Below are positions 8,913 to 17,316 of a stretch of DNA of 64,000 bases, piece by piece. Position numbers and translations under genes: made by a program. Where the stretch lies: the NCBI RefSeq assembly GCF_014898095.1, contig NZ_CP062946.1, forward strand, positions 3,286,001 through 3,350,000, read 5' to 3'. Origin of the DNA: Thalassotalea sp. LPB0316. Lineage in GTDB: Bacteria > Pseudomonadota > Gammaproteobacteria > Enterobacterales > Alteromonadaceae. Positions within the stretch are counted from its first letter, which is position 1; every line of letters begins with the position of its first letter. The notes beneath the pieces were generated by a model, which was given only the letters and a program-made list of their open reading frames with translations, ran no database searches and was not told the DNA's origin.

Positions 8913-10136
8913 ATGCCAAACGCAGAAACTTTTAAGCAAAAACGTCGATTTATCATTAGGCTAGGTAAAGCCCTGCATAAATTTGGCACTAACTCTTTTC
9001 GCAGTGAAGCACATTTACAACACGTTGCTGACTTTTTAGAGCTTAAAGCATGGTTTATTATCACGCCAACCTCCTTGACCTTCACTTTTCTCGATGATGA
9101 CGACCAAGAACACAACTTCCTCGTCAGAGTAAAACCGAGCGAACTTGATTTAGGATCACTTGCCCGAACCGATGAACTTGTCGATGAACTCATTTCAGGC
9201 AAACGAACCCTAGATGAAGCGCTTGAGCGATTAGAAGAAATCGCAGAAATGCCAAACCCATACGGCAAGCTCATTTCTTTCTTTGCTTTTGGTGCCTCAT
9301 CGGGCGCATTTGCTATGTTAATGCACACCAGCTGGAATGACGTGTTTTGGTCGACGATTTTAGGGCTTATTGTGGCTTTATTTATTTTCTGGGCTGAACG
9401 TTCTAAGCGCGTCACAGAAATGTTAGAGCCATTGTCATCATTAGTTTGCGCGCTTGCAGCATCAGCTATTGCTTCTGTCGACCCCAAGGTAAACGCGCCA
9501 CTGGTCGTGCTATCAGCGATCATTGTATTTATTCCCGGCTTATCATTAACGCTTGGCTTATCTGAGCTTTCAGCTCGTCATTTAATCTCAGGCACCGCCA
9601 GAATAATGGACGCGATTATGACCTTATTTAAGCTTTATTTTGGTGCGTTTCTGGGCATGGCTTTAGGGAGCTTTGTTTGGCAACCATTACCATTTGAAGC
9701 GTCAGAGCCATTAAACGACTGGACGGCATGGCTTGCTGTATTTATTTTATCTTCAACGCTATCTGTGCTGTTTAGATTGCGTGGAAAAGATGCGCCTTGG
9801 GCGATACTAGGCGGGTTTGTTGCTTTTGGTACTAGCCTGTGGGCAAGTACTTATTTAGGGTTGGCGCTTGGCGCATTTGCTGGTGCATTTGCGCTTGGTG
9901 TATACAGTAACCTGTTCTCTCGCGTGATGAACTTGCCTTCGAGTATCGTATTATTATTAGGCTTAGTTGTGCTTGTTCCGGGCAGTAAAGTTTTTATCGG
10001 CTTAAATACCGCTATCTCGGGCAAGGAAATGTTGCATGTCCCCGATATAGGTTCACAAACCTTTTTAATTTTTATGTCATTAGTGGCCGGTTTAATTTTT
10101 TCGAACGTTGCTGTGCGATCGAGAAAAAGTTTATAA
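8913..10136 (+). CDS. ThrE-type threonine/serine exporter family protein
   Basis: A 407-residue membrane protein with the ThrE architecture. An amphipathic cytoplasmic N-terminal domain (about 1-110) holds the conserved start of the DUF1212 region (RLGKALHKFGTNS) and a region like TPTSLTFTF. Around ten transmembrane helices follow, including VFIPGLSLTLGLSELSARH, with the second (ThrE_2-like) helix set from about residue 270 to 400. Family members export threonine and serine by proton-coupled transport. It is followed after 18 bp by a TetR regulator on the same strand, so the pair may be an operon in which the regulator responds to a transported or toxic compound. The substrate is inferred from the family only. 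Confidence 0.9.
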   Translation: MPNAETFKQKRRFIIRLGKALHKFGTNSFRSEAHLQHVADFLELKAWFIITPTSLTFTFLDDDDQEHNFLVRVKPSELDLGSLARTDELVDELISGKRTLDEALERLEEIAEMPNPYGKLISFFAFGASSGAFAMLMHTSWNDVFWSTILGLIVALFIFWAERSKRVTEMLEPLSSLVCALAASAIASVDPKVNAPLVVLSAIIVFIPGLSLTLGLSELSARHLISGTARIMDAIMTLFKLYFGAFLGMALGSFVWQPLPFEASEPLNDWTAWLAVFILSSTLSVLFRLRGKDAPWAILGGFVAFGTSLWASTYLGLALGAFAGAFALGVYSNLFSRVMNLPSSIVLLLGLVVLVPGSKVFIGLNTAISGKEMLHVPDIGSQTFLIFMSLVAGLIFSNVAVRSRKSL

Positions 10137-10154
10137 CGATTAGCAAGGAAAATT

Positions 10155-10778
10155 ATGGCGGGTTCGAGTTCAACAAAAAAAGCAAAGTACCACCACGGCG
10201 ATCTAAGGCAGGCGCTTATCCTCGCGGCGACTTCAATGGTAGAGCAAGAGGGCGTCAACAATCTGTCGCTCAGAAAACTCGCTGAACAAGTGAATGTTTC
10301 TCGCACCGCCGCCTATCATCACTTCAAAGACAAACACGATTTACTGTGTGCTATTGCTGCCCAAGGATTTGCTCAATGGACAAGCCTAGCACAAGAAATT
10401 TCCGATGATAGCAGCCTGAGTGCACAAGAAAAATTCAAACAGTTTTTCCTCAAGTACATCCAATTTGCGATTGATAATTCGGCGATTTATGAGCTGATGT
10501 TTGGTCATCAACTGTGGCAAAGTGAAAGTGACAACAGTGCGTTAACCCGTGTTTCCTACCCCTGTTTTCAGTATCAAGTTGAAATGACCCGGGCGTGGCA
10601 ACAACAAGGCCTTTTCCCGATTGACGAAAATCCAACACGCTTAGCACAAGTGACTTGGGCGACTATGCACGGTTTAGCTAAATTGTATATCGACGGAATT
10701 TACACCCAAAGTTCAACTATCGAACAAATGTGCGATACGGCAATTAATTTACTGCTCAAAAACGCTGTAAGTTCTTGA
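10155..10778 (+). CDS. TetR/AcrR family transcriptional regulator (WHG-type C-terminal domain)
   Basis: A 207-residue regulator. The N-terminal TetR DNA-binding domain (about residues 10-65) contains LRKLAEQVNVSRTAAYHHF, the usual helix-turn-helix with the closing YHHFKDK. The C-terminal ligand domain ends with a TWATMHGLAKLYIDG stretch, matching the WHG subgroup of TetR proteins. It lies 18 bp after the ThrE-type gene. A near-perfect palindrome lies 84 bp downstream, just before the M13 peptidase gene, and is a candidate operator for this protein. That pairing is inference from position and symmetry. Confidence 0.93.
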   Translation: MAGSSSTKKAKYHHGDLRQALILAATSMVEQEGVNNLSLRKLAEQVNVSRTAAYHHFKDKHDLLCAIAAQGFAQWTSLAQEISDDSSLSAQEKFKQFFLKYIQFAIDNSAIYELMFGHQLWQSESDNSALTRVSYPCFQYQVEMTRAWQQQGLFPIDENPTRLAQVTWATMHGLAKLYIDGIYTQSSTIEQMCDTAINLLLKNAVSS

Positions 10779-10861
10779 TGCACAGCAATGGCTAATAACC
10801 TTTACACTCGCAACTTTGAGCGACAAGGTTGGTCATAGCTTTTAGCCCTAAATCTCGATAC

Positions 10862-10885
10862 TATGGATAAGTTAACTAATCCATA
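10862..10885. promoter_or_regulatory. 24-bp near-perfect palindrome, candidate TetR operator
   Basis: The dyad has outer arms TATGGAT and ATCCATA and a self-complementary centre AGTTAACT, with only one mismatched position per arm. It lies 23 bp before the M13 peptidase start and 84 bp after the TetR gene. Its size and symmetry fit a TetR-family operator; binding is not shown. Confidence 0.5.
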
Positions 10886-10908
10886 ATAATAACTATTGAG
10901 AGTATGCA

Positions 10909-12993
10909 ATGAAAGCAATATTCACGAGCGCAGTTTGCTCGTCACTACTACTATTAAGTGCCTGTGATAACTCACAAAACGCACAATCAACTCAAACACC
11001 AAGCCAAGCGACAGCTGAAAAAGCAATGACGAAAACCCCGTTAGCTACTGGTATTGAAAAAGCTAACATGGATTTAACGGTTCGCCCACAAGATAACTTT
11101 TATCAATACGTCAATGGTGGTTGGTTGAAAGCTAACGAAATCCCAGGTGACAAAACCTCTATCGGCTCATTCTACGACTTGCGCGATAAAGCCGACGAAG
11201 ACGTTAAAGCGATCATTGAAGAGTTGTCTCAGGCAAAAAATTTAACCGCTGGCTCAGATGAGCAAAAAGTTGCAGACTTATATAATTCATATATGGATCA
11301 GCAGCAGCGCGATAGCCTAGGGATCACGCCAATCCAAGGCTTGCTTGCAGAAATTAGCAACTTAAAAGACAAATCAGAACTTGCTAACTTTTTTGGCAAA
11401 TACCAGTCAATCGGCATTACCAGCCCGTTATATCTATACATCAGTGTTGATGCAAAAGACTCTTCGCGCTACGCAACACACGTTTGGCAAGGCGGTTTAT
11501 CACTGCCAGATCGCGATTACTACATCAACGAAGATGATCGTTTCGTTAAACTTCGTGAAGGCTACGTCGCCCATATTGAAAAAATGTACGATATTGCCGG
11601 CTTTGAAGGCGGTCAAACGGCTGCCCAAACCATTCTAAACTTAGAAACCAAAATGGCGCAGTCACACTGGACTAATGTTCAATCGCGCGACAGTGAAAAG
11701 CGTTATAACAAATTTGAGGTTGCTCAACTCAACGTCTTAACTGACGGCTTCGACTGGACAGCATACCTAGCTGGACAAAGCGTTGCTAACCAGGGCGATT
11801 TAATTGTTAACCAACCCGATTTTGCCCAAGGCTTAGGTCAACTATTTAAAGAAACATCACTAGACGAGTGGAAAACCTATCTAACCTTCCACACCTTAAG
11901 TGCGTTTTCATCGTACTTAACCAGTGAATTAGACCAAGAAAATTTTGAGTTTTTCTCAAAGCAATTGAGTGGCCGAAAAGAGCAACAACCACAGTGGAAA
12001 CGCGGTGTATCATTGGTCAACGGTAGCTTGGGTGAAGTTATCGGCAAAGTGTATGTATCTCGTCACTTTAAACCCGAAGCCAAAGCGCGTATGAGTGAGC
12101 TAGTTGAAAATCTTCGTGCGGCTTACGGTGCCAGCATTGACGACCTCACGTGGATGTCAAAAGAAACGAAAAAAGCTGCCCACGTGAAACTTGCGGCATT
12201 CACGCCTAAAATTGGTTACCCAGACAAGTGGGAAGATTATTCAGCACTGACGATCAAGGGCGATGATTTAGTCGGCAACATGATCCGCTCAGGTAAAATT
12301 TCACATCAAAAGCAAGTGGAAAAGCTCGGCGGCCCTATCCGCAAATGGGAATGGGGAATGACACCTCAAACCGTAAACGCTTACTACATGCCAACGATGA
12401 ACGAAATCGTATTCCCTGCCGCAATTTTACAACCGCCATTCTTTAATATGGCGGCTGATGATGCTGTTAACTACGGCGGTATCGGTGCGGTGATTGGTCA
12501 TGAAATGGGCCATGGTTTTGACGATCAAGGCAGCCGTTACGATGCCGAAGGCAATCTGCGCAACTGGTGGACAGAGCAAGACTTAGCCGAGTTCAAGGTA
12601 CGTACGCAAGCACTAGTAGAACAATACGGTGGTTATGCTGTATTTGACGACTTACACGTTAACGGCGAGCTAACTTTAGGTGAAAACATTGGCGATTTAG
12701 CCGGTGTAACCATTGCCTACAAAGCTTATAAAGCATCATTAAACGGTAAAGAAGCGCCAGTGATTGATGGCTTAACAGGCGATCAGCGATTCTTCATGGG
12801 TTATGCGCAAATTTGGCGCGTGAAAATGGTTGAAGAAGCATTGCGTAACCGCGTTGCAACCGACAGCCACGCACCAGGTGAGTTTCGTGCATTGGGCTCG
12901 TTATCTAATATGAACGAGTTCTATCAAGCCTTTGATGTTAAAGAAGGTGATGCTATGTATATCGCGCCAGAAAAACGCGTGAAGATTTGGTAA
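10909..12993 (+). CDS. M13 family (neprilysin/PepO-like) zinc metallopeptidase lipoprotein
   Basis: A 694-residue secreted peptidase. The N terminus is a lipoprotein signal with lipobox LLSAC and acceptor Cys19, followed by a polar Gln/Thr/Ala linker. The M13 N-terminal domain starts near residue 55 (RPQDNFYQYVNGGWL). The catalytic domain carries NAYYMPTMNEIVFPAA and zinc motif HEMGH (His531, Glu532, His535), with third ligand Glu592 in GENIGD. It hydrolyses peptides in the periplasm or at the outer membrane. Length is standard for the family. It has its own upstream palindrome and is followed by a strong terminator, so it is probably monocistronic. Confidence 0.97.
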   Translation: MKAIFTSAVCSSLLLLSACDNSQNAQSTQTPSQATAEKAMTKTPLATGIEKANMDLTVRPQDNFYQYVNGGWLKANEIPGDKTSIGSFYDLRDKADEDVKAIIEELSQAKNLTAGSDEQKVADLYNSYMDQQQRDSLGITPIQGLLAEISNLKDKSELANFFGKYQSIGITSPLYLYISVDAKDSSRYATHVWQGGLSLPDRDYYINEDDRFVKLREGYVAHIEKMYDIAGFEGGQTAAQTILNLETKMAQSHWTNVQSRDSEKRYNKFEVAQLNVLTDGFDWTAYLAGQSVANQGDLIVNQPDFAQGLGQLFKETSLDEWKTYLTFHTLSAFSSYLTSELDQENFEFFSKQLSGRKEQQPQWKRGVSLVNGSLGEVIGKVYVSRHFKPEAKARMSELVENLRAAYGASIDDLTWMSKETKKAAHVKLAAFTPKIGYPDKWEDYSALTIKGDDLVGNMIRSGKISHQKQVEKLGGPIRKWEWGMTPQTVNAYYMPTMNEIVFPAAILQPPFFNMAADDAVNYGGIGAVIGHEMGHGFDDQGSRYDAEGNLRNWWTEQDLAEFKVRTQALVEQYGGYAVFDDLHVNGELTLGENIGDLAGVTIAYKAYKASLNGKEAPVIDGLTGDQRFFMGYAQIWRVKMVEEALRNRVATDSHAPGEFRALGSLSNMNEFYQAFDVKEGDAMYIAPEKRVKIW

Positions 12994-13021
12994 TGCATTT
13001 TATGTAAAACGCATAATGAGT

Positions 13022-13047
13022 AAAAAGGCTACTTCGGTAGCCTTTTT
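13022..13047 (+). terminator. Intrinsic terminator after the M13 peptidase gene
   Basis: Stem AAAAAGGCTAC with a TTCG tetraloop and complementary GTAGCCTTTTT, followed by T residues. It begins 28 bp after the stop codon. Confidence 0.93.
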
Positions 13048-13113
13048 TGATCGTGTGGTCGATTAATAGCTTTTAAATGCTGTTAATCGCACGGTAAAAA
13101 AATCGTTAAAGAC

Positions 13114-13140
13114 CGATCCAAATTGCTAAGTATTTCGTTT
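13114..13140 (+). promoter_or_regulatory. Possible ECF (ChrR-associated RpoE type) promoter of the DUF2878 operon
   Basis: CGATCC (13114-13119) and CGTTT (13136-13140) are separated by 16 bp and lie 35 bp before the DUF2878 start. This resembles the TGATC...CGTAT pattern known for singlet-oxygen ECF sigma factors, which control homologous clusters in other gammaproteobacteria. The match is imperfect, and no such sigma factor is in this window. Confidence 0.25.
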
Positions 13141-13174
13141 AATAAGTTAATGTTTTCAATGATTGGTCGATGAA

Positions 13175-13666
13175 ATGTGGTTAGTCAACAATCTAGGGTT
13201 TAATGCCATTTGGTTTAGCGCCATATTCCTGGGTAACACAGCGTTAGCCTTGGGTGTGCCATTACTCATTGCACACTGCTGGTATTACCGAGCGCGCAAC
13301 GAATTATCAACACTACTACAGGTAGTGGTGATTGGCATATTAGTTGACTCCACATTAATGCACTTTGGCGTCTTCAAATTTGCTGAGCAGTCTGTTCTGA
13401 TACCCGTTTGGTTAATGCTGATATGGGCAGCTTTTGGGGCAACACTTAACCACAGCTTGGCCTTTTTGAAAGACAAAAAAACCTTAACATTGTTAGTCGG
13501 TTTTTGCTTGCCGCCACTAAGCTATTTAGCCGGAGAAAAATTTGGCGCAGTGAGCTTTGGCTACAGTACCCCTTATACGCTAGCCATACTCGCTGTCATT
13601 TGGTCACCACTTTTATACGGGTTATTTAGGATATCTTATGTTAAACCTCAAACTCGCCTTGCCTAA
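13175..13666 (+). CDS. DUF2878 family inner-membrane protein
   Basis: A 163-residue protein with about five hydrophobic helices and few polar loops, matching DUF2878. I chose ATG at 13175 (MWLVNNLGFNAIWF), which matches the usual hydrophobic start, over an in-frame TTG 12 bp earlier; neither has a strong ribosome binding site. Its 3' end overlaps the next gene by 29 bp, and that gene overlaps the following one by 11 bp, so the three form a tight operon. In other gammaproteobacteria this trio sits in a larger cluster with a cyclopropane fatty acid synthase-like methyltransferase, DUF1365 and an amine-oxidase-like protein; those partners are absent here. The molecular function is unknown. Confidence 0.85.
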   Translation: MWLVNNLGFNAIWFSAIFLGNTALALGVPLLIAHCWYYRARNELSTLLQVVVIGILVDSTLMHFGVFKFAEQSVLIPVWLMLIWAAFGATLNHSLAFLKDKKTLTLLVGFCLPPLSYLAGEKFGAVSFGYSTPYTLAILAVIWSPLLYGLFRISYVKPQTRLA

Positions 13667-14189
13667 GTTTTGCCGAGCAAGCTTACTGCTCATCACGTTG
13701 CTATGGGGCTTGCCGAGCGCCGTAGCGCAAGTACCACAAATAGAACAGCTCAAAACCACTTACAAAGAAGTGGGCAGTGCTAAATTTAGCGTGTTGTTTT
13801 GGGATATTTACCAAAGTCGCTTAGCTAGCCCGACGGGTAAATATCATCCAGAAAAAACCTATTTGTTCGAAATTACTTATTTACGTGATATCAAAGCACA
13901 AGATCTGATCGACAGGACAATTGAACAATGGCAACACATTGGCTTAAGTGAATCACAATACCAAGCTTACCTTGCAGACATCAAAAACTTATGGCCAGAC
14001 ATTGCCAAAGGCGACAAGTTATCGATGTACGTAGCTGACGATATCACCGCTTTTTACCACAACGACAACTTCCGAGGGATTGTTGAGCACCCGAGTTTCG
14101 CTCAAGACTTTGTTGCCATTTGGCTGAGTGAAAAAACGAGCCAACCAAAATTGAGACGCCAGCTACTAGGAGAAAGTAATGCTGACTAA
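13638..14189 (+). CDS. Chalcone isomerase-like family protein, exported
   Basis: A 183-residue protein with an N-terminal signal peptide (hydrophobic run LLLITLLWGLPS, likely cleavage after AVAQ near residue 31). The mature part begins with the conserved start of the bacterial chalcone-isomerase-like domain (KEVGSAKFSVLFWDIYQSRL). Despite the name, bacterial members are not known to act on flavonoids; they probably bind fatty acids or other lipids in the periplasm. It is the middle gene of the DUF2878/DUF3833 operon and overlaps both neighbours, which suggests translational coupling. Family assignment is firm; function is inferred. Confidence 0.88.
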   Translation: MLNLKLALPKFCRASLLLITLLWGLPSAVAQVPQIEQLKTTYKEVGSAKFSVLFWDIYQSRLASPTGKYHPEKTYLFEITYLRDIKAQDLIDRTIEQWQHIGLSESQYQAYLADIKNLWPDIAKGDKLSMYVADDITAFYHNDNFRGIVEHPSFAQDFVAIWLSEKTSQPKLRRQLLGESNAD

Positions 14190-14760
14190 CCTGCTAAAAG
14201 TGCGCTATTTAGCCGTAGCTACTATCTTGTCTTCAACACTCTTATTGACCGGTTGTCAGGCACAACTTAGTGATTACGACAACACAACCCCCAACCTGAA
14301 ATACGAAAACTATTTTCAAGGGCCAATGGTAGCGTGGGGTATGGTGCAAGATTATCAAGGCAAGGTTACCCGCCGATTTTGCGTCGAGATGACCGGTACA
14401 TGGCAAAACAATACCGGGGTATTAGCCGAGACCTTTTATTTTGATGATGGTGAAGTGAGTTATCGCAACTGGCAATTAACGAAAGTTGCCAACGATAAAT
14501 ACATAGGTGAGGCAGAAGACGTGATTGGTGAGGCGTCAGGAACAGTCAATGGTTTTGCCGGTAAATGGCAGTACACCCTCTCGTTAGACGTCGGTGAGAG
14601 TAATTACCACTTCGCTCTAGACGACTGGCTCTATCAACTAGATGAGTATCGCGCATTCAACAAGGCAAAAATGAAAAAATTCGGCATCACGGTAGCAGAG
14701 CTCACGTTATTTTTTGACAAGCAAACGCCACTGCGTACTTGCGATAAAAAAGGCGCTTAG
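14179..14760 (+). CDS. DUF3833 family lipoprotein
   Basis: A 193-residue lipoprotein: signal sequence with lipobox LLTGC (Cys26), then a beta-rich domain with the DUF3833 features YFQGPMVAWGMVQD and RRFCVEMTGTW. It should be anchored to a membrane by its lipid and face the periplasm. It is the last gene of the DUF2878/chalcone-isomerase-like operon and starts 11 bp inside the previous gene. Its TAG stop codon is the three-base loop of the terminator hairpin, so the final codons (KKGA) lie within the stem. The function is unknown; in related clusters it is linked to lipid modification or oxidative stress. Confidence 0.88.
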   Translation: MLTNLLKVRYLAVATILSSTLLLTGCQAQLSDYDNTTPNLKYENYFQGPMVAWGMVQDYQGKVTRRFCVEMTGTWQNNTGVLAETFYFDDGEVSYRNWQLTKVANDKYIGEAEDVIGEASGTVNGFAGKWQYTLSLDVGESNYHFALDDWLYQLDEYRAFNKAKMKKFGITVAELTLFFDKQTPLRTCDKKGA

Positions 14761-14770
14761 AGCGCCTTTT
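14748..14770. terminator. Bidirectional terminator whose loop is a stop codon
   Basis: Perfect 10-bp stem AAAAGGCGCT/AGCGCCTTTT with loop TAG, the stop codon of the DUF3833 gene. A-rich and T-rich flanks on both sides let it serve the DUF3833 operon and the convergent thyA operon. Confidence 0.88.
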
Positions 14771-14784
14771 GTTTACTTTGTTCG

Positions 14785-15636
14785 CTACACCGCAAACGGG
14801 TATTTAATTGCCTCGTGGCATTGATAGCCGATCACTTCAAAGTCATCAGTAGTAACCCAGGTTTCAATATCCTCTAATGACTTAATATTGGGGTTTATCT
14901 TCAGTTGTGGCGCTGGGAATGGCTCGCGTTTTAACTGTACATCACGCATTAATTCAAGTTGATTCTCATAAATATGAGCGTTGACTATTTTATGGTACGC
15001 CTTACCTGGCTTATGGCCAGTAATTTGCGCCATTAATGCCAGTAATACAAAACATTGGATTTGATTAAAATTCAAGCCCAACGGCACATCACAGCTTCTT
15101 TGTGTGCTGTTTAAATACAGTGTATCGCCCAAAAGTGAAAATTGGTGTGAATACATACACGGGCGTAAACAACCTAAATCGAACTCGCCAGGATTGTAGA
15201 AAGTAACGATTTCGCCGCGATCATCAATGCCTTTAGATAAATTATCGACCACTTTTTTGAGCTGATCTAACTGGCTGCCATCGGGGCGTTGCCAAGCTCG
15301 GCCTTGAACGCCGTATACTCGCCCCATGTCATCTTCGCCCTTGCGCGCGGGGTTGTTTAGCCATGCTTGATTCTCATTGGCATTGGCATCCCAAGTTTTA
15401 CAACCAATTTCACGAAATTGCGCTGCGCTATCGTAGCCGCGTAAATACCCTAACAACTCGGCAATGGCTGCTTTGTAAAAGCTTTTACGCGTGGTTATAA
15501 GTGGAAACTGATTATTTGCCACATCATAGGTTAAATCGGCATTGATCACGGTTAAGCATTTGATACCTGTGCGTTTGTTTTCAATCCACACCCCCTCATC
15601 AACAATGCGCTGACATAAATCTAAATATTGTCTCAT
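14785..15636 (-). CDS. thyA: Thymidylate synthase
   Basis: A 283-residue ThyA that converts dUMP to dTMP with methylenetetrahydrofolate. The catalytic cysteine is Cys160 in [10 protein letters not shown], followed by the dUMP-binding [15 protein letters not shown]. The C terminus EAIKYPFAV fits the closing lid. It is about 20 residues longer than the E. coli enzyme because of an insertion around residues 90-140, a variant seen in many marine gammaproteobacteria. It lies 23 bp after lgt, as in the E. coli ptsP-lgt-thyA order, and ends the operon at a shared bidirectional terminator. Confidence 0.98.
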   Translation of the reverse strand: MRQYLDLCQRIVDEGVWIENKRTGIKCLTVINADLTYDVANNQFPLITTRKSFYKAAIAELLGYLRGYDSAAQFREIGCKTWDANANENQAWLNNPARKGEDDMGRVYGVQGRAWQRPDGSQLDQLKKVVDNLSKGIDDRGEIVTFYNPGEFDLGCLRPCMYSHQFSLLGDTLYLNSTQRSCDVPLGLNFNQIQCFVLLALMAQITGHKPGKAYHKIVNAHIYENQLELMRDVQLKREPFPAPQLKINPNIKSLEDIETWVTTDDFEVIGYQCHEAIKYPFAV

Positions 15637-15659
15637 TTCAACTAACCTACCGTGTCTTG

Positions 15660-16463
15660 TTACTTTGCGTTTGCTTGGCGCTTTGAGCCGTAAATAATAA
15701 TGAATAATCCGATAATTACCATAGGCAAGCTTAAAATTTGCCCCATCGAGATAAATTCAAAGAAGAAGCCCAAGTGATCGTCTGGTTCTCTAAAGGCCTC
15801 AACAAACATTCTAAATACGCCATAACCGATTAAGAACACACCAGATAACATGCCCAGCGGCTGCTTTTTCTTGCTCATAAAATAAAGAATGAAAAACAGT
15901 ACTACACCCTCTAAAAAGAATTCATAAAGCTGTGATGGATGACGCGGCAATTGCTCGGGATCAGTCGGAAAAACCACGGCCCAAGGCACATCGGTTGGAC
16001 GCCCCCACAGTTCTGAGTTAATAAAGTTACCCAAGCGCCCCATCCCCAAGCCAATCGGTACTAGTGGAGCGACAAAGTCGCCAACCGTGAGAAAGTGCTT
16101 GCCTTCCTTTTTAGCAAAAATCAAAATCGCGGTGATCACCCCCAGTAAGCCGCCGTGGAATGACATTCCCCCTTGCCAAATTTTGAATAAATACAGTGGT
16201 TCGGCCAAGAACAATTCAAACTGATAAAACAAAACGTAGCCAATGCGACCACCTAAAATCACCCCCAAGAAGCCATAAAACAGTAAGTCACTTACCTGCT
16301 CTCGCGTCCATAAACCTTCACTTTTATCAGCTGCTTTATTGGCGATGTACATAGCGGCAACAAAACCGATTAAGTACATAAGTCCATACCATCTCACCGC
16401 AACAGGGCCGATTGAAAAAATAACCGGATCTATATCAGGAAATTGTAAATACTGGGTTGTCAT
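15660..16463 (-). CDS. lgt: Prolipoprotein diacylglyceryl transferase
   Basis: A 267-residue inner-membrane enzyme with about seven helices that attaches diacylglycerol to the lipobox cysteine of prolipoproteins. Diagnostic sequences are YGLMYLIGF near residue 26, SFHGGLLG near residue 103 and [16 protein letters not shown] near residue 142 (the Lgt signature). Length is usual. It is directly upstream of thyA and downstream of a TauE/SafE permease gene. It would process the several lipoproteins encoded in this window (M13 peptidase, DUF3833 protein, amidohydrolase). Confidence 0.98.
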   Translation of the reverse strand: MTTQYLQFPDIDPVIFSIGPVAVRWYGLMYLIGFVAAMYIANKAADKSEGLWTREQVSDLLFYGFLGVILGGRIGYVLFYQFELFLAEPLYLFKIWQGGMSFHGGLLGVITAILIFAKKEGKHFLTVGDFVAPLVPIGLGMGRLGNFINSELWGRPTDVPWAVVFPTDPEQLPRHPSQLYEFFLEGVVLFFILYFMSKKKQPLGMLSGVFLIGYGVFRMFVEAFREPDDHLGFFFEFISMGQILSLPMVIIGLFIIIYGSKRQANAK

Positions 16464-16509
16464 ATAAGTTCCATAAATTTTTGAATTAACGTGTGATACG
16501 CAATGTTGA

Positions 16510-17307
16510 TTAAGATAAAAGCATTTCTATTGCCAACAGCATTAAAAAGCTAGCAAATAGTTTTTTTAGTGTTCTTACTGGCAGCTTGGTCGCTAGTTTT
16601 ACGCCAACAGGGGCGAATAAAAATGACGTAGAAATAATACCAAGTAGCGCTGGCAAATAAATGTAGCCTAAGCTCCATTGGGGCAGTCCTGTTTGCTGAG
16701 TACCGGTTAACACAAAGCCAATAGAGCCAAATAGCGCAACCATTAAACCACATGCGGTTGCCATACCAATCGCTTGTCGCACCGGAATACTCAAATAACT
16801 GAGCGTCGGAATCAAAATCACGCCACCAGAAATCCCCATTAAACTGCCAATAACCCCCGTTATCACGCCAATAACATTAACCTTCCACTGCTTGGGATAA
16901 GGTTTAGTGCGCTCCACTTTGATCGAAATTAACATATAAATAGCTAGAACAAGCACTGCGCCAGCAAAAAATGAGGTTAATGCTTTTGCCGATAACAATT
17001 CAGCGATATAAGATCCGGTGATCGCCCCGACACTGACAGCCACCATTAAAGGTTTAGTTAATTGCCATGGAATGTTGCCATTTTTATGATGGGCAAAAGC
17101 GGCAGAGGATGATGTAACGACAATAGCAGCAAGCGATGTTGCTAACGAAATAGGTAAAACAAGGTGCTCTTCAATACCAAAAATGGGTAATAAATAAACT
17201 AACGCAGGCACAATAATCAGCCCACCACCTATGCCTAATAATCCGGCAAGGAAACCGACAGACATACCTAAAATGGCGCAAACCAAAATAATGGTTAAAG
17301 CTAACAT
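16510..17307 (-). CDS. TauE/SafE family sulfite/organosulfonate-type permease
   Basis: A 265-residue membrane protein with about eight helices. It shows the two-fold repeat of the TauE/SafE (DUF81) family: [20 protein letters not shown] near the N terminus and [18 protein letters not shown] in the second half. Family members move small anions such as sulfite, sulfonates or sulfoacetate; the substrate here is unknown. It starts 10 bp after the ptsP stop and sits between ptsP and lgt, which are direct neighbours in E. coli, so it is a lineage-specific addition to the operon. Confidence 0.93.
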   Translation of the reverse strand: MLALTIILVCAILGMSVGFLAGLLGIGGGLIIVPALVYLLPIFGIEEHLVLPISLATSLAAIVVTSSSAAFAHHKNGNIPWQLTKPLMVAVSVGAITGSYIAELLSAKALTSFFAGAVLVLAIYMLISIKVERTKPYPKQWKVNVIGVITGVIGSLMGISGGVILIPTLSYLSIPVRQAIGMATACGLMVALFGSIGFVLTGTQQTGLPQWSLGYIYLPALLGIISTSFLFAPVGVKLATKLPVRTLKKLFASFLMLLAIEMLLS

Positions 17308-17316
17308 TGCGTAATA

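Noticed and set aside
8888..9523. 211-aa open frame on the minus strand
   Set aside because: Serine-rich shadow of the ThrE-type exporter gene, which has the recognisable family features.
13060..13089. Imperfect dyad CGATTAA(T)AGC/GCTGTTAATCG
   Set aside because: It is a possible structure just after a terminator, but it has one mismatch and no link to a gene start. Too weak to call.
16466..16472. GGAACTT on the minus strand just before lgt, resembling a sigma-E -35
   Set aside because: It is 3 bp from the lgt start, so any -10 would be inside the gene. Chance match.
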